A DNA stretch of 64,000 nt from Ophiobolus disseminans. Taxonomy: Eukaryota; Ascomycota; Dothideomycetes; Pleosporales; Phaeosphaeriaceae. Of the stretch, positions 22,495 through 34,343 are shown one piece after another. A model generated the notes under the pieces. The model saw only the letters and a list, made by a program, of their open reading frames with translations, did no database searches and was not told the DNA's origin. The stretch lies in NCBI GenBank assembly GCA_010093685.1, contig MU006233.1:744001-808000 (forward strand), read 5' to 3'. Numbering within the stretch: position 1 is the first letter of the stretch; each line of letters starts with the position of its first letter. Made by a program: the position numbers and the translations under genes.

Positions 22495-23135
22495 TGTGAG
22501 CGTCAAAGATCTCTAGACGCGCTATTCTGGCAAATCTCGAGTGGTTTACTCGATGAAGCGCTGCCGGTCATTGAATTTGATGGTGCAAATTCGCGTTTGG
22601 TTGACAGAGTCATACTCACACCAACACACGAACCTCGTTTGAGGGCCTTGGTGATGTCCAATAGGACCTCGAGGACCTCTGGAGGTTGTTGCACCTTGTC
22701 TCGGAGCATGTGTTTGTTGGAGGCCCTCGCAAGGGGCTCGATTTTTGTCGCTGCTATAGAGCTACTCAGGCTCTAAGGTTACCCAGAGCGTTTTACGTGC
22801 ATCAAGACCAAATAGCCTCATGACGCGTTCGCGATATTTGGTAGGTGGTGGGTTGATAATGTGAGTCGATGCGCGGAAATGAGGGTTGAAGCTGTTGTCG
22901 GAAGGTTTCCGCAGTACGGGCGAATGAACATCACAAGGGATCGCTACCGCCTTCCGCACCGCCAAATGATGACACCATTCTGCCGACAGTATCTCCGTGT
23001 GCGACTGTACGGCGGCACAGTTGTCGACATATACTAATCAAACAAAAGCATTGATTTAGACTCAGCGCAAGCTATTCACGTCCATCTCAACTTCACATCT
23101 ACAAATTTTGCACAAGCACGAGCAATTTGGTAGCC
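22495..23135. other. Intergenic, Nudix pseudogene to GST gene
   Basis: 641 bp. Open frames here lack homology signals. It includes the promoter of the Ecm4-like gene, and I see no repeats. Confidence 0.4.
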
Positions 23136-24246
23136 ATGGCTCAAGAGATACACAAGTACGGAACTGATGGCGGCTGGCATGGTGTAATCAAGGAAGGGAG
23201 CGAGTTTCCGCCGGAGAAAGACAGGTATCATCTGTACATAGGTATGTATTATTCACCCAATTCTATTCTCAGAGCATATGGCCACCCACTGACGCTATCA
23301 AGGCCTCTTTTGCCCTTTTGCGCATCGCGCGAACCTCGTCCGACATCTCAAACATCTCACAGCCATCCTTCCTATCTCCGTCGTACGCCCATATCCGAAA
23401 GGCGAACCAGGCTGGCGCTTTGATGAAACCTATCCCAATGCAACGCCCGACCACCTCTTCAACAGCCGCTTCATGCACCAGCTATACTTCCGCGACGACC
23501 CAGCATACAAAGGCAAATACAGCGTACCGTTGCTGTGGGACAAAAAGGCGAATCGAATCGTGAACAACGAGAGTGCTGAAATACTGCGATGGCTACCTCA
23601 TGCTTTCGATTCACTGATCGAGGACCAGAAGATCAAGGATTTGGACTTCTACACAGAAGACCTGAAAAGCAAGACTGACAACATTAGTCCATGGCTCACA
23701 TCGCTCATCTGTTCTGGTGTCTACAAGGCCGGCTTCGTATCAACGCAGGAAGCCTATGAGAAGAACGTGGTCCCGCTGTTCGCTGCATTGAACAAGCTCG
23801 AAGACCTGCTGCACAAGAACGGCGGACCATACATACTGGGCGAGAAGATCACAGAGCTCGATCTGCTGGCGTATCCAACGATCGTACGCTTCGATACGGT
23901 GTATGTGCAGCACTTCAAGACGAACCTGGGCATGATACGGCACGACTACCCGGTGCTGAACAATTGGCTGAAGAACTTGTACTGGAATGTCGAGGGGTTT
24001 AAAGAGTCGACAGATTTCGCGCATATCAAAGAGAATGTAAGCTCTCTGCTACGCCTCCGCGGTGACGTAAGCGATGCTAACGTGACGGCATAGTACACCA
24101 AAAGTCATTCTGATATCAATCCACATGCCATTACACCGCTTGGACCGTATCCAGATGTTGAGGAGAAGTACGAAAGCGATTGGAGTAAGTTGAAACCTGG
24201 TAAGGTGAGTCACCCGAAGGTAGTTGAGGCCATGAGTAAGCTGTAA
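23136..24246 (+). CDS. Glutathione S-transferase, Ecm4/Gto-like (glutathionyl-hydroquinone reductase family)
   Basis: Exons 23136-23241, 23303-24036 and 24094-24246 give 330 residues. The thioredoxin-fold active site is LFCPFAHRANLVRHL with nucleophile Cys39, a CPxAHR signature of the Xi/omega-like class. The partner block SVPLLWDKKANRIVNNESAEILRW binds glutathione in this family. The C-terminal helical domain ends with the family-typical SHSDINPHAITPLGPYPDVE (starting at exon 3). Known members (yeast Ecm4, bacterial YqjG) reduce glutathionyl-hydroquinones or release glutathione from thioethers in the cytosol. The usual length is 320-370 residues. The start is at GCCATGGCT; an earlier in-frame codon is not ATG. 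Confidence 0.92.
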
Positions 24247-24463
24247 GGCAACTCTGTTGGTGTATCTTGAACATGAAAGTAGGACGTGATGGTTCTTACG
24301 CCTGTTAAGTGGTCGCACTTCTACGTCAAGCTCCATAGTACAATCTCCCTGAAAGTCCGAGGGAGAATACTGATGCTTACACGATTTTTCTAATACTGTC
24401 ATAATTGCTATTTACTATTCACAATCTATCTACTAGCTCAAGCTGGATGTGAGGGTATACGAG

Positions 24464-25482
24464 TTATAACGCGTGCGAATCCGGACTCTTCTGTCGCTGC
24501 GACACGTTACTCCATGGCCTCGCTGGCCGGACTGGTGGGGCCCGTCGCGGCTTTTCCGCATTCAATGGCCAACTCTCGTCTTTTCCAGCATCCAGAGAGT
24601 CCTTTCTGTCGTCACTCAGTCCCGAATCCACGCGCACGATCTTTGAGAAATCATCCGACAATGCCTTCTCTTCATCTGTCTCTGGCATCGCTTCAAGTTG
24701 TTTTGGAAGTGGTTTGCGCGGATCGTACATTGTGGGCGGCCGACTCCGGGCCTCAGGTGGTACGATTGCTTGGTATCCGTGTCCCATCCCGAGTGCTGAA
24801 GCTGTGGGCTCGAAAGAGCAGCTCTCCTTGTCTCGCGCGCGAGTACATGCTTGGACCATTGCTGTGATTGAGGTTGCTAAGAGGATAGAGCATCCCACAC
24901 TGGCGCAAACCACCAGGCCTTGGCTAAGCGGCAAAATCATGGTGAACGGCGCGAGGTCAGCGTCGGAAGTTTGGAGACGTGTTGAACTGAACGCGCCCAG
25001 GTTTAGTGCGAAGCTGAGAGTGCAGCCAAATGCTGTGGCCATGGAGCACATGGACAGGACTTCGAGGGGAACACGGACTGAGCCCGGCATTTCGAGTCGT
25101 TGGACCATCGTGGAGAGTACAGCCAAGAGGCCTGTGAGGAAGCCGAAGGTACCCTGTCAATGTTAGGACAGTGTCTCTAAGAGCCAATGGACACATACGG
25201 CAGCAATCGATATCCATATCCTCATCGTACCGTCGGTAATGGTAGTGAAGAAAGTTCGCCAATAGTCTACTATGTTTGCGGGCTCTGGCGGTATTCCTCG
25301 CAGAACTGAAGCACTGCGTATTTCCGCATCATGTATGATGTACTTTGCTGTCGTATATTGTTAGAACCGTTCTCGTCCCATCAAGACGTGAACTCACACC
25401 AAGCGCCTAAGCCAACTACCGCCAAAGCAGAGACGAGGGCAATAGTCCTCAGTCCCATTAAGACCATCTTTCCGGCACCCAT
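24464..25482 (-). CDS. Four-span membrane protein, unknown function
   Basis: Exons 25482-25398, 25347-25199 and 25153-24464 give 307 residues; all three joins keep phase (donors GTGAGT and GTATGT). Span 1 is at the start (ALVSALAVVGLGAW), followed by a 35-residue loop (KYIIHDAEIRSASVLRGIP). Then come spans 2-4: IWISIAAGTFGFLTGLLAVL, MCSMATAFGCTLSFALNL and GLVVCASVGCSILLATSITA. A 120-residue polar cytosolic tail rich in Pro, Arg and Asp/Glu ends the protein. The layout is MARVEL- or SUR7-like, but no signature motif is seen. I do not recognise the family. Confidence 0.75.
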
Positions 25483-27268
25483 GATTACAAAAGTATGTTA
25501 GAAGCTAAACGAGCGTATAGTAGGTAAAGCGCAGGCCAGCTGGCAGCAACTCGCAGAGTGCTTTCCGAAGAGAAAGGAATGTGTGAAGCGCGAACGCAGA
25601 AGAAACAGTGGGAAAGCGATACACAGGCTGAAGTACCTTGGTATCCAGGCGGGAGGAGAGGTTGCTATGCAGTCTTCGAACTGGAGTCGCAAACGCCTTC
25701 GGAGCCTAAGGATCCGCCTGCAGCTGTGCTGTTCCTTGTCGTACACATGTGGAGTTTTAGAGTTGCTCAGTGGCTGGATTACGCGGTTGCAGCGACTGCA
25801 TACACGAGATGTCTGGTTTGAGGTTGGGGAGACATGGATTCGGCGCGACTTGCGTGGAGGTACCCAGAACATGAACCAATTCTCTCATAGCGATTCAACA
25901 TGCTAGAACATAGGGCTCATTACTGGAGTCTATGTTCAGGCGTTGTGTAGACTTGATAGATCTCATTGGACAATTGTGTCGGACAGCAGCTCCGGAGTGC
26001 TGGTATCCGCTCATGCCTGTGAGCGCGTGGGGCGATGGCTATCATGCTCCTGCAATTCTGCGATTCATCTACTCTCAAAGTGGTATCAAGGCGGCCGATT
26101 GGGCTACTTTGGAACGTGAAGTTGGTGTTGAAACCGTCCTGAGGCACCAAGTTTGGAGTTCGTGATGCAAAAGTTGAGGCTGAAACGTGCTACAGCCTTG
26201 ACCCCTGCATCGTTGCCAAACCCCACACAGACCGCCACGCTCGTCTGCAAGTTTGAAGGAGTCTAACGATAAGTGTCAAACCGTTTTCATCATCTGTCGC
26301 TGTAGTTTAGGTAGCATTGAGCTTTTCAAGGTTTGGAAGACAGCTGTGACGTCATCAGAGCTACTGGTAGAGCTCGAGCTTGGAACATGAGGTGTCCACC
26401 TCTTTCTTATGGAGACTGAGGGCGAAAGACATGCATCGAAAGGAACTGGGTAGCTTTTGTACTCATCGATCGGGTACATGTCGCGCCGAGTGATATTGCA
26501 AAATTAGGTAGGTGTGTAAGCGGATTCAAGCAGCTCATGCAAGCGGAATCGCACGAGCTTCAAGAACTAAACCAGATTTGGTGTGGCCTTGGCGTTCAAA
26601 GCACCTAACTCTTTCCTCGTGAGTTGTCAGCTGTACCTCGGTGAGCTTCTCAAGTCGCGATCGCTGGACATTACCATCGCACTTATGCTATACTTTCTTG
26701 TTACATTCGCAGGCAATGCAAACCACCACCGTTCGTCACTCGACTCGACGCTACTCCGTTTCGAGATGACGGCTACCACCTCAGACTGTCGTCAACGCCA
26801 CTACTTGGCAGTTGCTTGACATGTGAGTGTCACCAATGGGATTGATTGCAATCTAATCGCGCCGAATTACTCCGTATCTCCCAAAATTACTCCATCTTCA
26901 ATCCTTTTGGCCTCAAACAGGACTAGCTGTGCAGTTAAGCGCCATTGTGAACACGATGAACCGCTTTACCCGGGCGAAATCCATAGGTGATCGCAACTCG
27001 GTGCCGTCGACTGCACCGCGCTTTCCCCGCTTAGGCTTTCTTTTGATAGAAAACAAGAACTTTCACTCATGCAGATGCGACCCCACCACTAGTAAATACC
27101 CACATGTATGAAGGAATCGGCCATGGTGGCTATAGACATAGGTTTTATGTATTGGCTCATTCCCTGGCGAAGCTGGCCATTTTCCTACACCCTGGATCTC
27201 GAGTTTTGAGTTGAGATCCTACTTCACCCTAAAGCGCAAAACCACGGCCAGGTGTTGAGACGTCGAAA
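25483..27268. other. Intergenic, 1.8 kb, no gene seen
   Basis: Divergent spacer between the four-span protein and the P450. Short frames of 60-124 codons on both strands show no family resemblance. No repeat, tRNA or transposon end was noticed. Confidence 0.45.
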
Positions 27269-28977
27269 ATGCTGACCACGGGCGCGAACTTCACCGCACT
27301 TCTCAAGATATCTGCGTTATTACTTGTACGTTACTGCAGAGAGTCTCAGCGCAACCCGCGCTTACATGCAAAGCTCGGATACGTATTCACTAAAATCGTC
27401 TACAATGTCTTCCTCCATCCACTTCGCTCGTATCCCGGCCCACTACTTGCTCGAGCAACTTTGCTGGTCTATCAAAGAGAGATAATGAAGGGTTATAGTC
27501 ACATTTGGTTTCAAGATCTTCACAAAAAGTATGGACCAGTGGTGCGATGCTCCCCTAACATTCTTTCCTTCCTCGAGCCCGAGGTATGGAAGGATGTCTA
27601 TGGGTACAAATCGCCATCTTTCGCCAAAGATGTGTACCATTTTTACGGCCCTGACCCCCACGGAGAACCACCTGGTCTACTTCGGGCAGACGACATTAGT
27701 CACGCTCGTCAAAGGAAGCTAATCAGTAACGCTTTCAGCGATAAAGCCTTGAAGGAACAAGAACAGCTTTTGAAAGGCTATGTTCAAACGCTGGTAGAAA
27801 GACTGACCGACATAGCGAGAGGGAAGGATGGAGGTAAAACGGATATCATCGAGTGGTATAATTTCACAACCTTTGATATCATGGTGAGTGGGCAATGTCT
27901 TGGCTACATCAAGATAAACCACTGACATCTCTATCCTCAGGCGGACCTCACATTTGGAGAGGATCTTGGTCAGCTGCGGAACTCCAGTTACTCGCCATGG
28001 GTGACGGCTCTCTTTGGATTCGTGAAGTTCGTCGCCATTGGGCGCATTGGTCGTGATTGGCCCGGATTGACAAGGCTACTTGGCCTTCTTGTCCCAGCAG
28101 AGATTAGAGCCCAGGGTGAAACTCACCTGAACTTTGCAGCCGAGAAGGTTGATAAACGAATGGCACGTAAGACAGACCGCCCGGATATCTGGACTTATGT
28201 AATGAAGGGCAGCGACACTGAAGGAAAAGGACTGGCGCCATCCGAACTCTACAGCAACGGCCAAGTCTTCATGCTAGGTGGTACCGAAACGACAGCGACC
28301 CTTCTCTCAGGCCTGACGTATCTGCTCCTGAAGAACCCAGAAAAGCTGAAACGGCTTACGCAAGAAGTCAGGAATGCGTTCAAGTCTTTTAATGATATGA
28401 CAATGACAAGGATTTCTCAGTTGGAATATTTACAAGCCTGTATCGACGAAGGCCTGCGGTTGTATCCTCCAGTCGCCGGGAGTGTGCCGAGAATTGCACC
28501 AGAATGCGGTGCAAAAGTCTGTGGCCGCTGGGTCCCTAGCGGGGTGAGTCCCAGAGTCTTAAGGCGGATTCGGTGCTGAGTTTCGGGTGCTGACCCATCG
28601 TACCAGACAACCGTCCAGAATCCGATATACGCCGCGTCTCGTTCGCCCACCAACTTCAAGAATCCTGATACGTTTGCACCAGAACGTTTCCTTCAAGAAG
28701 GCGCTACTGAGTATGGCTCGGATAAGCGCGATGCTTCTAGTCCGTTTTCGTATGGTCCACGAAATTGCGTCGGAAAGAAGTGAGTCTACGTTGGTATCCT
28801 CCAAATTAGGCTGACGTGAATAGCCTCGCGTACCATGAAATGCGTTTGATCCTTGCCAGCTTGCTCCTGCAGTTCAACATTGAGCTTTGCCCGGAGGTGG
28901 GTAATTGGCTGCACCAAAAGAATTTCATCTTGTGGGAGAAGCAGCCACTGCTGATCAAGTTAAGTCTAGCACATTGA
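27269..28977 (+). CDS. Cytochrome P450 monooxygenase
   Basis: Four exons: 27269-27883, 27941-28543, 28607-28779 and 28824-28977, giving 514 residues, normal for a fungal microsomal P450. Seen in order: membrane anchor (to about residue 25), FLHPLRSYPGPLLAR, C-helix DDISHARQRKLISNAFSD, I-helix MLGGTETTATLL (about 316-327), K-helix EGLRLYPP with ExxR (Glu375), PERF, and the heme loop FSYGPRNCVGKN with proximal Cys460. The C terminus (LWEKQPLLIKL) resembles the CYP65/isotrichodermin-hydroxylase-like group; this is an impression and not a classification. The substrate cannot be read from sequence. No backbone synthase, transporter or regulator of a biosynthetic cluster lies nearby, so it looks like an orphan P450. 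Confidence 0.93.
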
Positions 28978-29379
28978 TGCTACGCAAAATTAGTCCAAAC
29001 TGTGGGAGACAACAGCTTCTAAGCGCTATTCAAGTAAGCATAGCTCGCGTTTGGGGTTTCGCCGATATCAGTCAACGTGCTACTATTCAATGTATATTGC
29101 AACTCACAAAGCCCTGTTTATCTTTATCGGGACAGGACAAATAGAATACCCGTCAAGCGCACTGAGTCCAAGAAAATATGGACACGGTCCCGCTTTATCA
29201 GGCTACCCGCGCCGGTACACTAAGTGCGGGTCAACTGCACATGTCCATGAAAGGTGTCCACTATGCTCTAATCCTAACCCGTGATTCATGATGTGAAGAA
29301 AATCAGAGGCTGGGCTGATCCACCTAAGGGCAAATATAGCCCGTTTTTATAGCCCAATTTCTGTCAACCTTCCCGCATT
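28978..29379. other. Intergenic, P450 to next gene
   Basis: 402 bp. A short plus-strand frame ending at 29282 contains a Cys/His-rich stretch (KCGSTAHVHERCPLC) resembling half of a zinc knuckle. I see nothing else. Confidence 0.35.
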
Positions 29380-30623
29380 TTGGGTTGTCAAGGCGCCTAT
29401 TCACTACCCAACTCAACAATAATCCTTCTACCCATACATAAGAACATCCCTGTTCTGACAAAGAAGCGAAGTCTTCTCAAATTCCAGATGTGCAAGCCCT
29501 TCCGCCAAAGCACATCTCCTCCACCGCCCAATTTCCTCTATAGAGCTCGGTCGCCGGGGTACGAGCCATTGATTGAGCTCAGTGATCTCATCAAATTTTA
29601 TAGGAGATCTGCAAGCCCACACGGGGACAAAAGAGTGACACGTCGCACTGTAACTAAGCGCATTGATAGTCAAGAGACCATGCCTTTCCGCTCGAGAAAA
29701 TCTCAACAAAGACTTGATAGTGTGGCTAGTATGCAGCACGGGACGAGGCAGTACGGCATACCTCATGGAGACTCCACCCAACTGCAACCACCAGCCGGCG
29801 TGCCGCAACAACAAGAATATGTCCCTGGAGTCCAAAGACAAGCTTCAGGTTCATCGTCACAAGAACCGCTCCTCGACCACCCTGACGACTCGTCGACGCT
29901 CGAGATCCAGAAACGCACCTCGATCACGGTGACGGACGAAGCACAGATACCAGGTTGCGACAGCCCAGATATCAGCACATGGTTGGCGGATATGGATGCC
30001 TTGGAGAAGAACAGTGACTTTTCACTTGAACTCATGCCCCGTACACCTCTCACCAAAGAGGCTCTCGAGGCCAACAGCAGAAGCTGCAGTACCGCCAACG
30101 TCAACAACATCGATCGCCTGAAAGAGGACTATATGGAGCAGCTTCGACAGCTTGAGCTTCAGAACAAGAGACGCCTGAATATGGCCAAGGAATATGAACG
30201 ACAGAATGAAGAATCGCGGAATATACCACTTCTCCCAGTGTTCAGCTTCGAGCGTGACGCGCAAGCAAACAGTGGCCCGCCAGAAACGAAGATTTATCAT
30301 AGTTTCGCGACCGTCAAACCACCCCACCAGGCGACGCGACTCGATGATCCCGTACAAACCCTGTCTAGCAGGAATACGATGGAGGGTGACCGGAAGGCAG
30401 TGTATCAGCAATTGCCACGGCAAATTGCTAGTCTGGAGGAATTGGCGGAGGATGAGGCTGCCGCTAATCGAGAATTCGCCAGTAAGCTTTTTACCCGAAC
30501 TACATAGCTAGTTGATGTCCTCTGCTAACGGTTTTTGTGCGATCAGGTATCGCGTCCTCGATCGCTGAGGATCAACAGGCGCCTTATGTCGCTCGTCGAG
30601 ACCCCGATTCGTGGTTTCGCTAA
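29380..30623 (+). CDS. Uncharacterised polar protein with coiled coil
   Basis: Exons 29380-30481 and 30547-30623 give 392 residues with the first ATG; ATGs at 29488 or 29680 (MPFRSRKSQQRL) are equally possible starts. The join (GTAAGC...CAG) completes a Ser codon and ends in PDSWFR. The protein is low in hydrophobic residues, with a Pro/Gln-rich middle and a predicted helix rich in Glu/Arg/Leu (RLKEDYMEQLRQLELQNKRR). No domain is recognised. It is probably nuclear or cytosolic, by composition only. Confidence 0.6.
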
Positions 30624-31092
30624 GCTCTGATCACAACATGAAGTAATTGTATCTGGAGGCGTTTTGTACTTCGAATGGCATTATCGATGTGTAATATTGG
30701 GTTTCCAGGTGGCATATGCAGGGTACGATACCATTGGTACCTCGCTGTAGCTACAACAACATAATTACTGTAATGACCCGACTCACACACCGTGCTTACT
30801 TGATGGTTCGCCGCGATTTTCTCGATACGTTGCCGAGGGTACTCAATGGTTCCGGAGGAAGTCCGATAAGGTTTTCCATGGTACAGGGCCGGCCCGGTCC
30901 TGAAGCCTCAAAGCCATTCACTGGTAACGAATGGGGTGCTGCGCGTTGTTAGCGCGCAACGTCGAAAAGCTGCCAGTGTCGGGCAACCACACACTCCCTC
31001 TCCACTCCTTTTCTCCAACTCAACTGAACCTGGCACGCATAGCTGTTCTTTGTTCATCGCTTGTACATCCTCGTGCGATGTGATATCAAGCC
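30624..31092. other. Intergenic
   Basis: 469 bp. I see no gene, repeat or clear promoter element. Confidence 0.4.
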
Positions 31093-32046
31093 ATGCCTCT
31101 CAGAACATTCTCTGGTCTCTTTAAGAGGTCTCGAACGGACTCGACAGCCTCGGACAACTCGGCGCAATCTCAAATACCGCCCACGGTTTCCAGTGACAGG
31201 TACCAGCGGATTGACTCGATAAGCTCCTGGATCTCCTATGATCCCAAAGACTATCACGTGGAGGACACGGCTCCCCACAAATTCATGACCTGCCTTCCGC
31301 ATACTCTCGTCACCTCTGATCTCGGAGCCTGGGGCCGCGCTTTTCGCCTACGGTTCAGTCACTTTTTGCAAGAAGATCCCGCTATTGCCGTCTTCTCCCA
31401 GACGCAAGACACCCCTGTCCCATATTCCTGGCGATGTAAGCGAGCTTGGTGTCCCAATGTATTCAGATTCCGTTGTCGCGTACGAAAAGGGGTGGTGAAG
31501 ATGCGCTCTCCTTGTATCGTAAGAGTGATCGTTGGCTCCCGCTGGCAATACAAAATCTCGCCTAAATCGATCCGCTACTGGAGCCTCGAAGCTGGAATTA
31601 TACTGGTCGACTGGAGCGACATGTACGACGACTACTTTGCGAAGGACGGAAAGAGGAAAAACAAGCAACGAGCTCATGCAATTGTCAAGAAGTTTCGCAA
31701 GCTCGAGACGAAGGCCCTAATAAACGAGACTGGAGCACATTGGACGGGATACGGAGATTGGAACATTGACGCCCCAACGGCGGCAGATGTGGCGCTTGCT
31801 TGCAGGTTCGAAGGTCAAGGCTTTGAGGATGGTCTGGTACCGTTGAAGAAGAAGATGACTGCTCGTGAGCTGAAGTCGAGGATCAGGCAGGTGACTGACG
31901 CCCTGAACGGAGTTGTCTCTAGGCATATTGCGAGGGGTAAGTGGAAGGTTCGGGTGAAGTTGAGAAGGTGGAAAATTGTTCGTGGCGAGAAGAGTAGGAG
32001 GACATCGCGAGCTTCAAGTAGAGGAAAGTCGAAATCCGTAGCCTAG
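31093..32046 (+). CDS. Uncharacterised basic protein
   Basis: A single exon of 317 residues starting MPLRTFSGLFKRSR. An N-terminal Ser-rich region is followed by an aromatic- and Cys-containing core (SWRCKRAWCPNVFRFRCRVR, then WSLEAGIILVDWSDMYDDY) and a very basic C terminus (RASSRGKSKS). I do not recognise a family. The upstream region has no in-frame extension, and codon usage is like that of its neighbours. Confidence 0.6.
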   Translation: MPLRTFSGLFKRSRTDSTASDNSAQSQIPPTVSSDRYQRIDSISSWISYDPKDYHVEDTAPHKFMTCLPHTLVTSDLGAWGRAFRLRFSHFLQEDPAIAVFSQTQDTPVPYSWRCKRAWCPNVFRFRCRVRKGVVKMRSPCIVRVIVGSRWQYKISPKSIRYWSLEAGIILVDWSDMYDDYFAKDGKRKNKQRAHAIVKKFRKLETKALINETGAHWTGYGDWNIDAPTAADVALACRFEGQGFEDGLVPLKKKMTARELKSRIRQVTDALNGVVSRHIARGKWKVRVKLRRWKIVRGEKSRRTSRASSRGKSKSVA

Positions 32047-32379
32047 TAAAATTCTCAATTGGATTCCAATCTTTGGTTGTACGTGGTGACGAGAGCTTTG
32101 CGGCATATCGCGGAAGAAGCTCTGCTGCGCAAGCTCTCAGTCTAGCTGATCGTTGGGCTTTTGTATGCAATTGTGTAATTAAGGTGATCTGAATTTCGAT
32201 CGCTCAGTACGAAGAAGCTCGTATCCGAGCAGGCCGTAGTGTTGGTCCGAACACGCGAAACGCGTTGATGTCATTCAGCCCTACCCGTCTTGGCACTAAA
32301 AAGTCCAAACCCCTCCAAGTCGCCCAACGCAACCACGAACGTCAAACAACCATAACTACCCTCAATTGAAAGCGCCAAA
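32047..32379. other. Intergenic
   Basis: 333 bp. I see nothing beyond a probable promoter for the following gene. Confidence 0.4.
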
Positions 32380-33235
32380 ATGCCTGTATGTGTCGCATGC
32401 AACAACCCATTGGAGGTCGAAATCGAGCACGACGAGGAAGAAGAGAACGATACAGGCGCATCGTCCTCTGGCAAAGGTCCAGCAGCAACTTCTGAAACAG
32501 TACCAGACGATGTACAGCTCAACTGCGGATGCCATTTCCACTGGTAGGTCCTCTCATTTACTCGAAATGAATGCGCTGCTAACGTTGGAGTATAGGGATT
32601 GCCTCCTCGAAGCTTACGAAATCACCGAATGCCCAAACTGCGGCAAAAACATCGCATCCACCTCCACGACCGGTGCGCAACAAGTTCTCTGCAACCTAAA
32701 CAACGAAGGCGGCCTCCAAGAACGTCTCGATATCCTCCCTCTGCTCTCCGAAGAAAGCTACCTCAAAGCGTACCCCGAAGACCGCAAGTCGCGCGCATTC
32801 CTCGAATTCTGTCGCGAAGGTGACTATGCCGCCATCGTAGACATGCTACTGGATGACGACGTGGAGGAAGACGACGAGGATGAGGAGATGGGCGATAGCG
32901 ATCAGCCGGGCCACGAAGAAGTTGGAGCCGACCGCATGTTGAGATACCAAGATCCGATAGGCGATATGCAGTCAGGTCTCCATGCAGCGGTGCACGCACA
33001 GAGCAGAGAGGTCGCGTGGCTGCTTCTATTACTGGCGAGTAATCTCAACTTGAAGGAGTTCCCAGCTCTGGTGTTCCAGGAGGCTGCGAGCAAGGGCATC
33101 ATGAGGGGCTTGACTGAGGACAAGGTGGACATCAGGAGTTTGAGGGATGCGAACGGGAAGACGGCGGAGGACATTGCGAAAGAGGTCGGCGGCGTGTGGC
33201 ATGGATGGGAAGGGACTGGACGTCTGTCAATATGA
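32380..33235 (+). CDS. RING-like zinc-binding protein with ankyrin-like C terminus
   Basis: Exons 32380-32543 and 32596-33235 give 267 residues. The GTAGGT...TAG join completes a Trp codon in CGCHFHWDCL. Potential zinc ligands are Cys4, Cys7, Cys49, Cys51, His52/His54, Cys57, Cys67 and Cys70 (CPNC), close to a RING arrangement but with a long acidic insert between the first and second pairs. Residues 95-135 are followed by an acidic stretch (DDDVEEDDEDEEMGDSD). The C-terminal part reads like degenerate ankyrin helices (GLHAAVHAQSREVAWLLLLL, ALVFQEAASKGIMRGL). A ubiquitin-ligase-type role is possible but not shown. Confidence 0.72.
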
Positions 33236-33696
33236 GGTATTGGGCTTCTCATGGGAGAAAGCGATGACTCCAACCGCGAGCGACCGCATCTACCTACCCT
33301 AAGACGAAAGGCGAGTAAGGAAAGGACGAGGAGAATTTGCGTGTAGCCGTAGAACAAGGCCAGCAAAGGGAACTCGCAGAGGTTAAAGTCATAGCCTGGC
33401 TGTGGTGGTTCTCGCCGGAGCTGTAATAAGCTCAAAGCAGCAGCAATCTAAGTTTCGACGCATGCCCAATCCCCATGCATTGCTCCTCCAGCCAATATTC
33501 GTCCCGAGGATAGTGTGGTGAAAGTGACGTTGAAAACATTACAGATCGCATGTTGGTTGACCCTTACGCTTGGAATGTTCCATACACGTGACACGTGCTT
33601 TAGCGCGTTTTGGTCGCGTCGTCGTCATCGCTGCTCCCAGATTGTCAAACATTCACAGACATCGCATACCCATCCCACAACACTCGACTCTACACG
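33236..33696. other. Intergenic
   Basis: 461 bp. It is the upstream region of the Sub1 gene, and I see no gene in it. Confidence 0.4.
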
Positions 33697-34343
33697 ATGG
33701 CTGGCTTCAAACGCGGCGGATTCCGGGGAGGTGCTAGTGGCGCATACAAAAAAGGAGCCTCAAAGAAGCGTGCAGGTCCTGACGATGAAGACAGCGCGCC
33801 GCGCGCAAGCAAGAAGTCCAAGGGCGACGAGGAAGAAGAAGACTCTGCGCCTGTTGTCCCTGAGCTGAAAGCAGATGGTGAAGGATGCTCGTTTGTTGGT
33901 GTGAGTATGCAGTCTCTATGCAATGCGTCTCTATTACTGACATACTCGAAGCTCAATGCAAGCGGCAAGCGACGTGTAATAGTACGCGAGTTCAAAGATG
34001 TTCCGTTGGTCGATATCCGGGAGTTTTGGGTCGATGGCAACGGAGATCTGAAGCCTGGAAAGAAGGTTAGTTGCATGCGTGAATCTACGATTCAGAGTGT
34101 CGAGTCTAATCATTCCAGGGCATCTCATTGACGACCGACCAATACATTACCCTTCTTACTGCCGCCCCGCTTATCGAAGCCGCACTTGCGAAGAAGAATA
34201 TCCAGGTACCGCGACCAGACTATGACGCCGATTTCAGTGCTCCAAATGCACCGGAAGATAAAGAGAAGGCCGACGATGCCGCCGAAGACGAGGTCAAGGA
34301 GGCAGTGGGAAAAGCGGACAATGACGAAGAAGACGAAGAGTAG
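33697..34343 (+). CDS. SUB1: Transcriptional coactivator Sub1/PC4
   Basis: Exons 33697-33900, 33952-34065 and 34119-34343 give 180 residues. The N terminus is Gly/Lys-rich and ends in an acidic patch. The PC4 domain follows: LNASGKRRVIVREFKDVPLV, DIREFWVDGNGDLKPGKKGI and SLTTDQYITLL (about residues 69-120), the single-stranded DNA binding fold. An acidic tail (DDAAEDEVKEAVGKADNDEE) ends it. Sub1 assists TFIIB and RNA polymerase II initiation and binds melted DNA. The first intron (51 bp, GTGAGT...AAG) has no stop in frame, so unspliced mRNA would insert 17 residues at the front of the PC4 domain. Confidence 0.93.

Noticed and set aside
22503..22709. Possible additional N-terminal exon of the Nudix pseudogene
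   Set aside because: The homologous N terminus is already accounted for by the short exon at 22494-22442; the upstream frame has no family resemblance.
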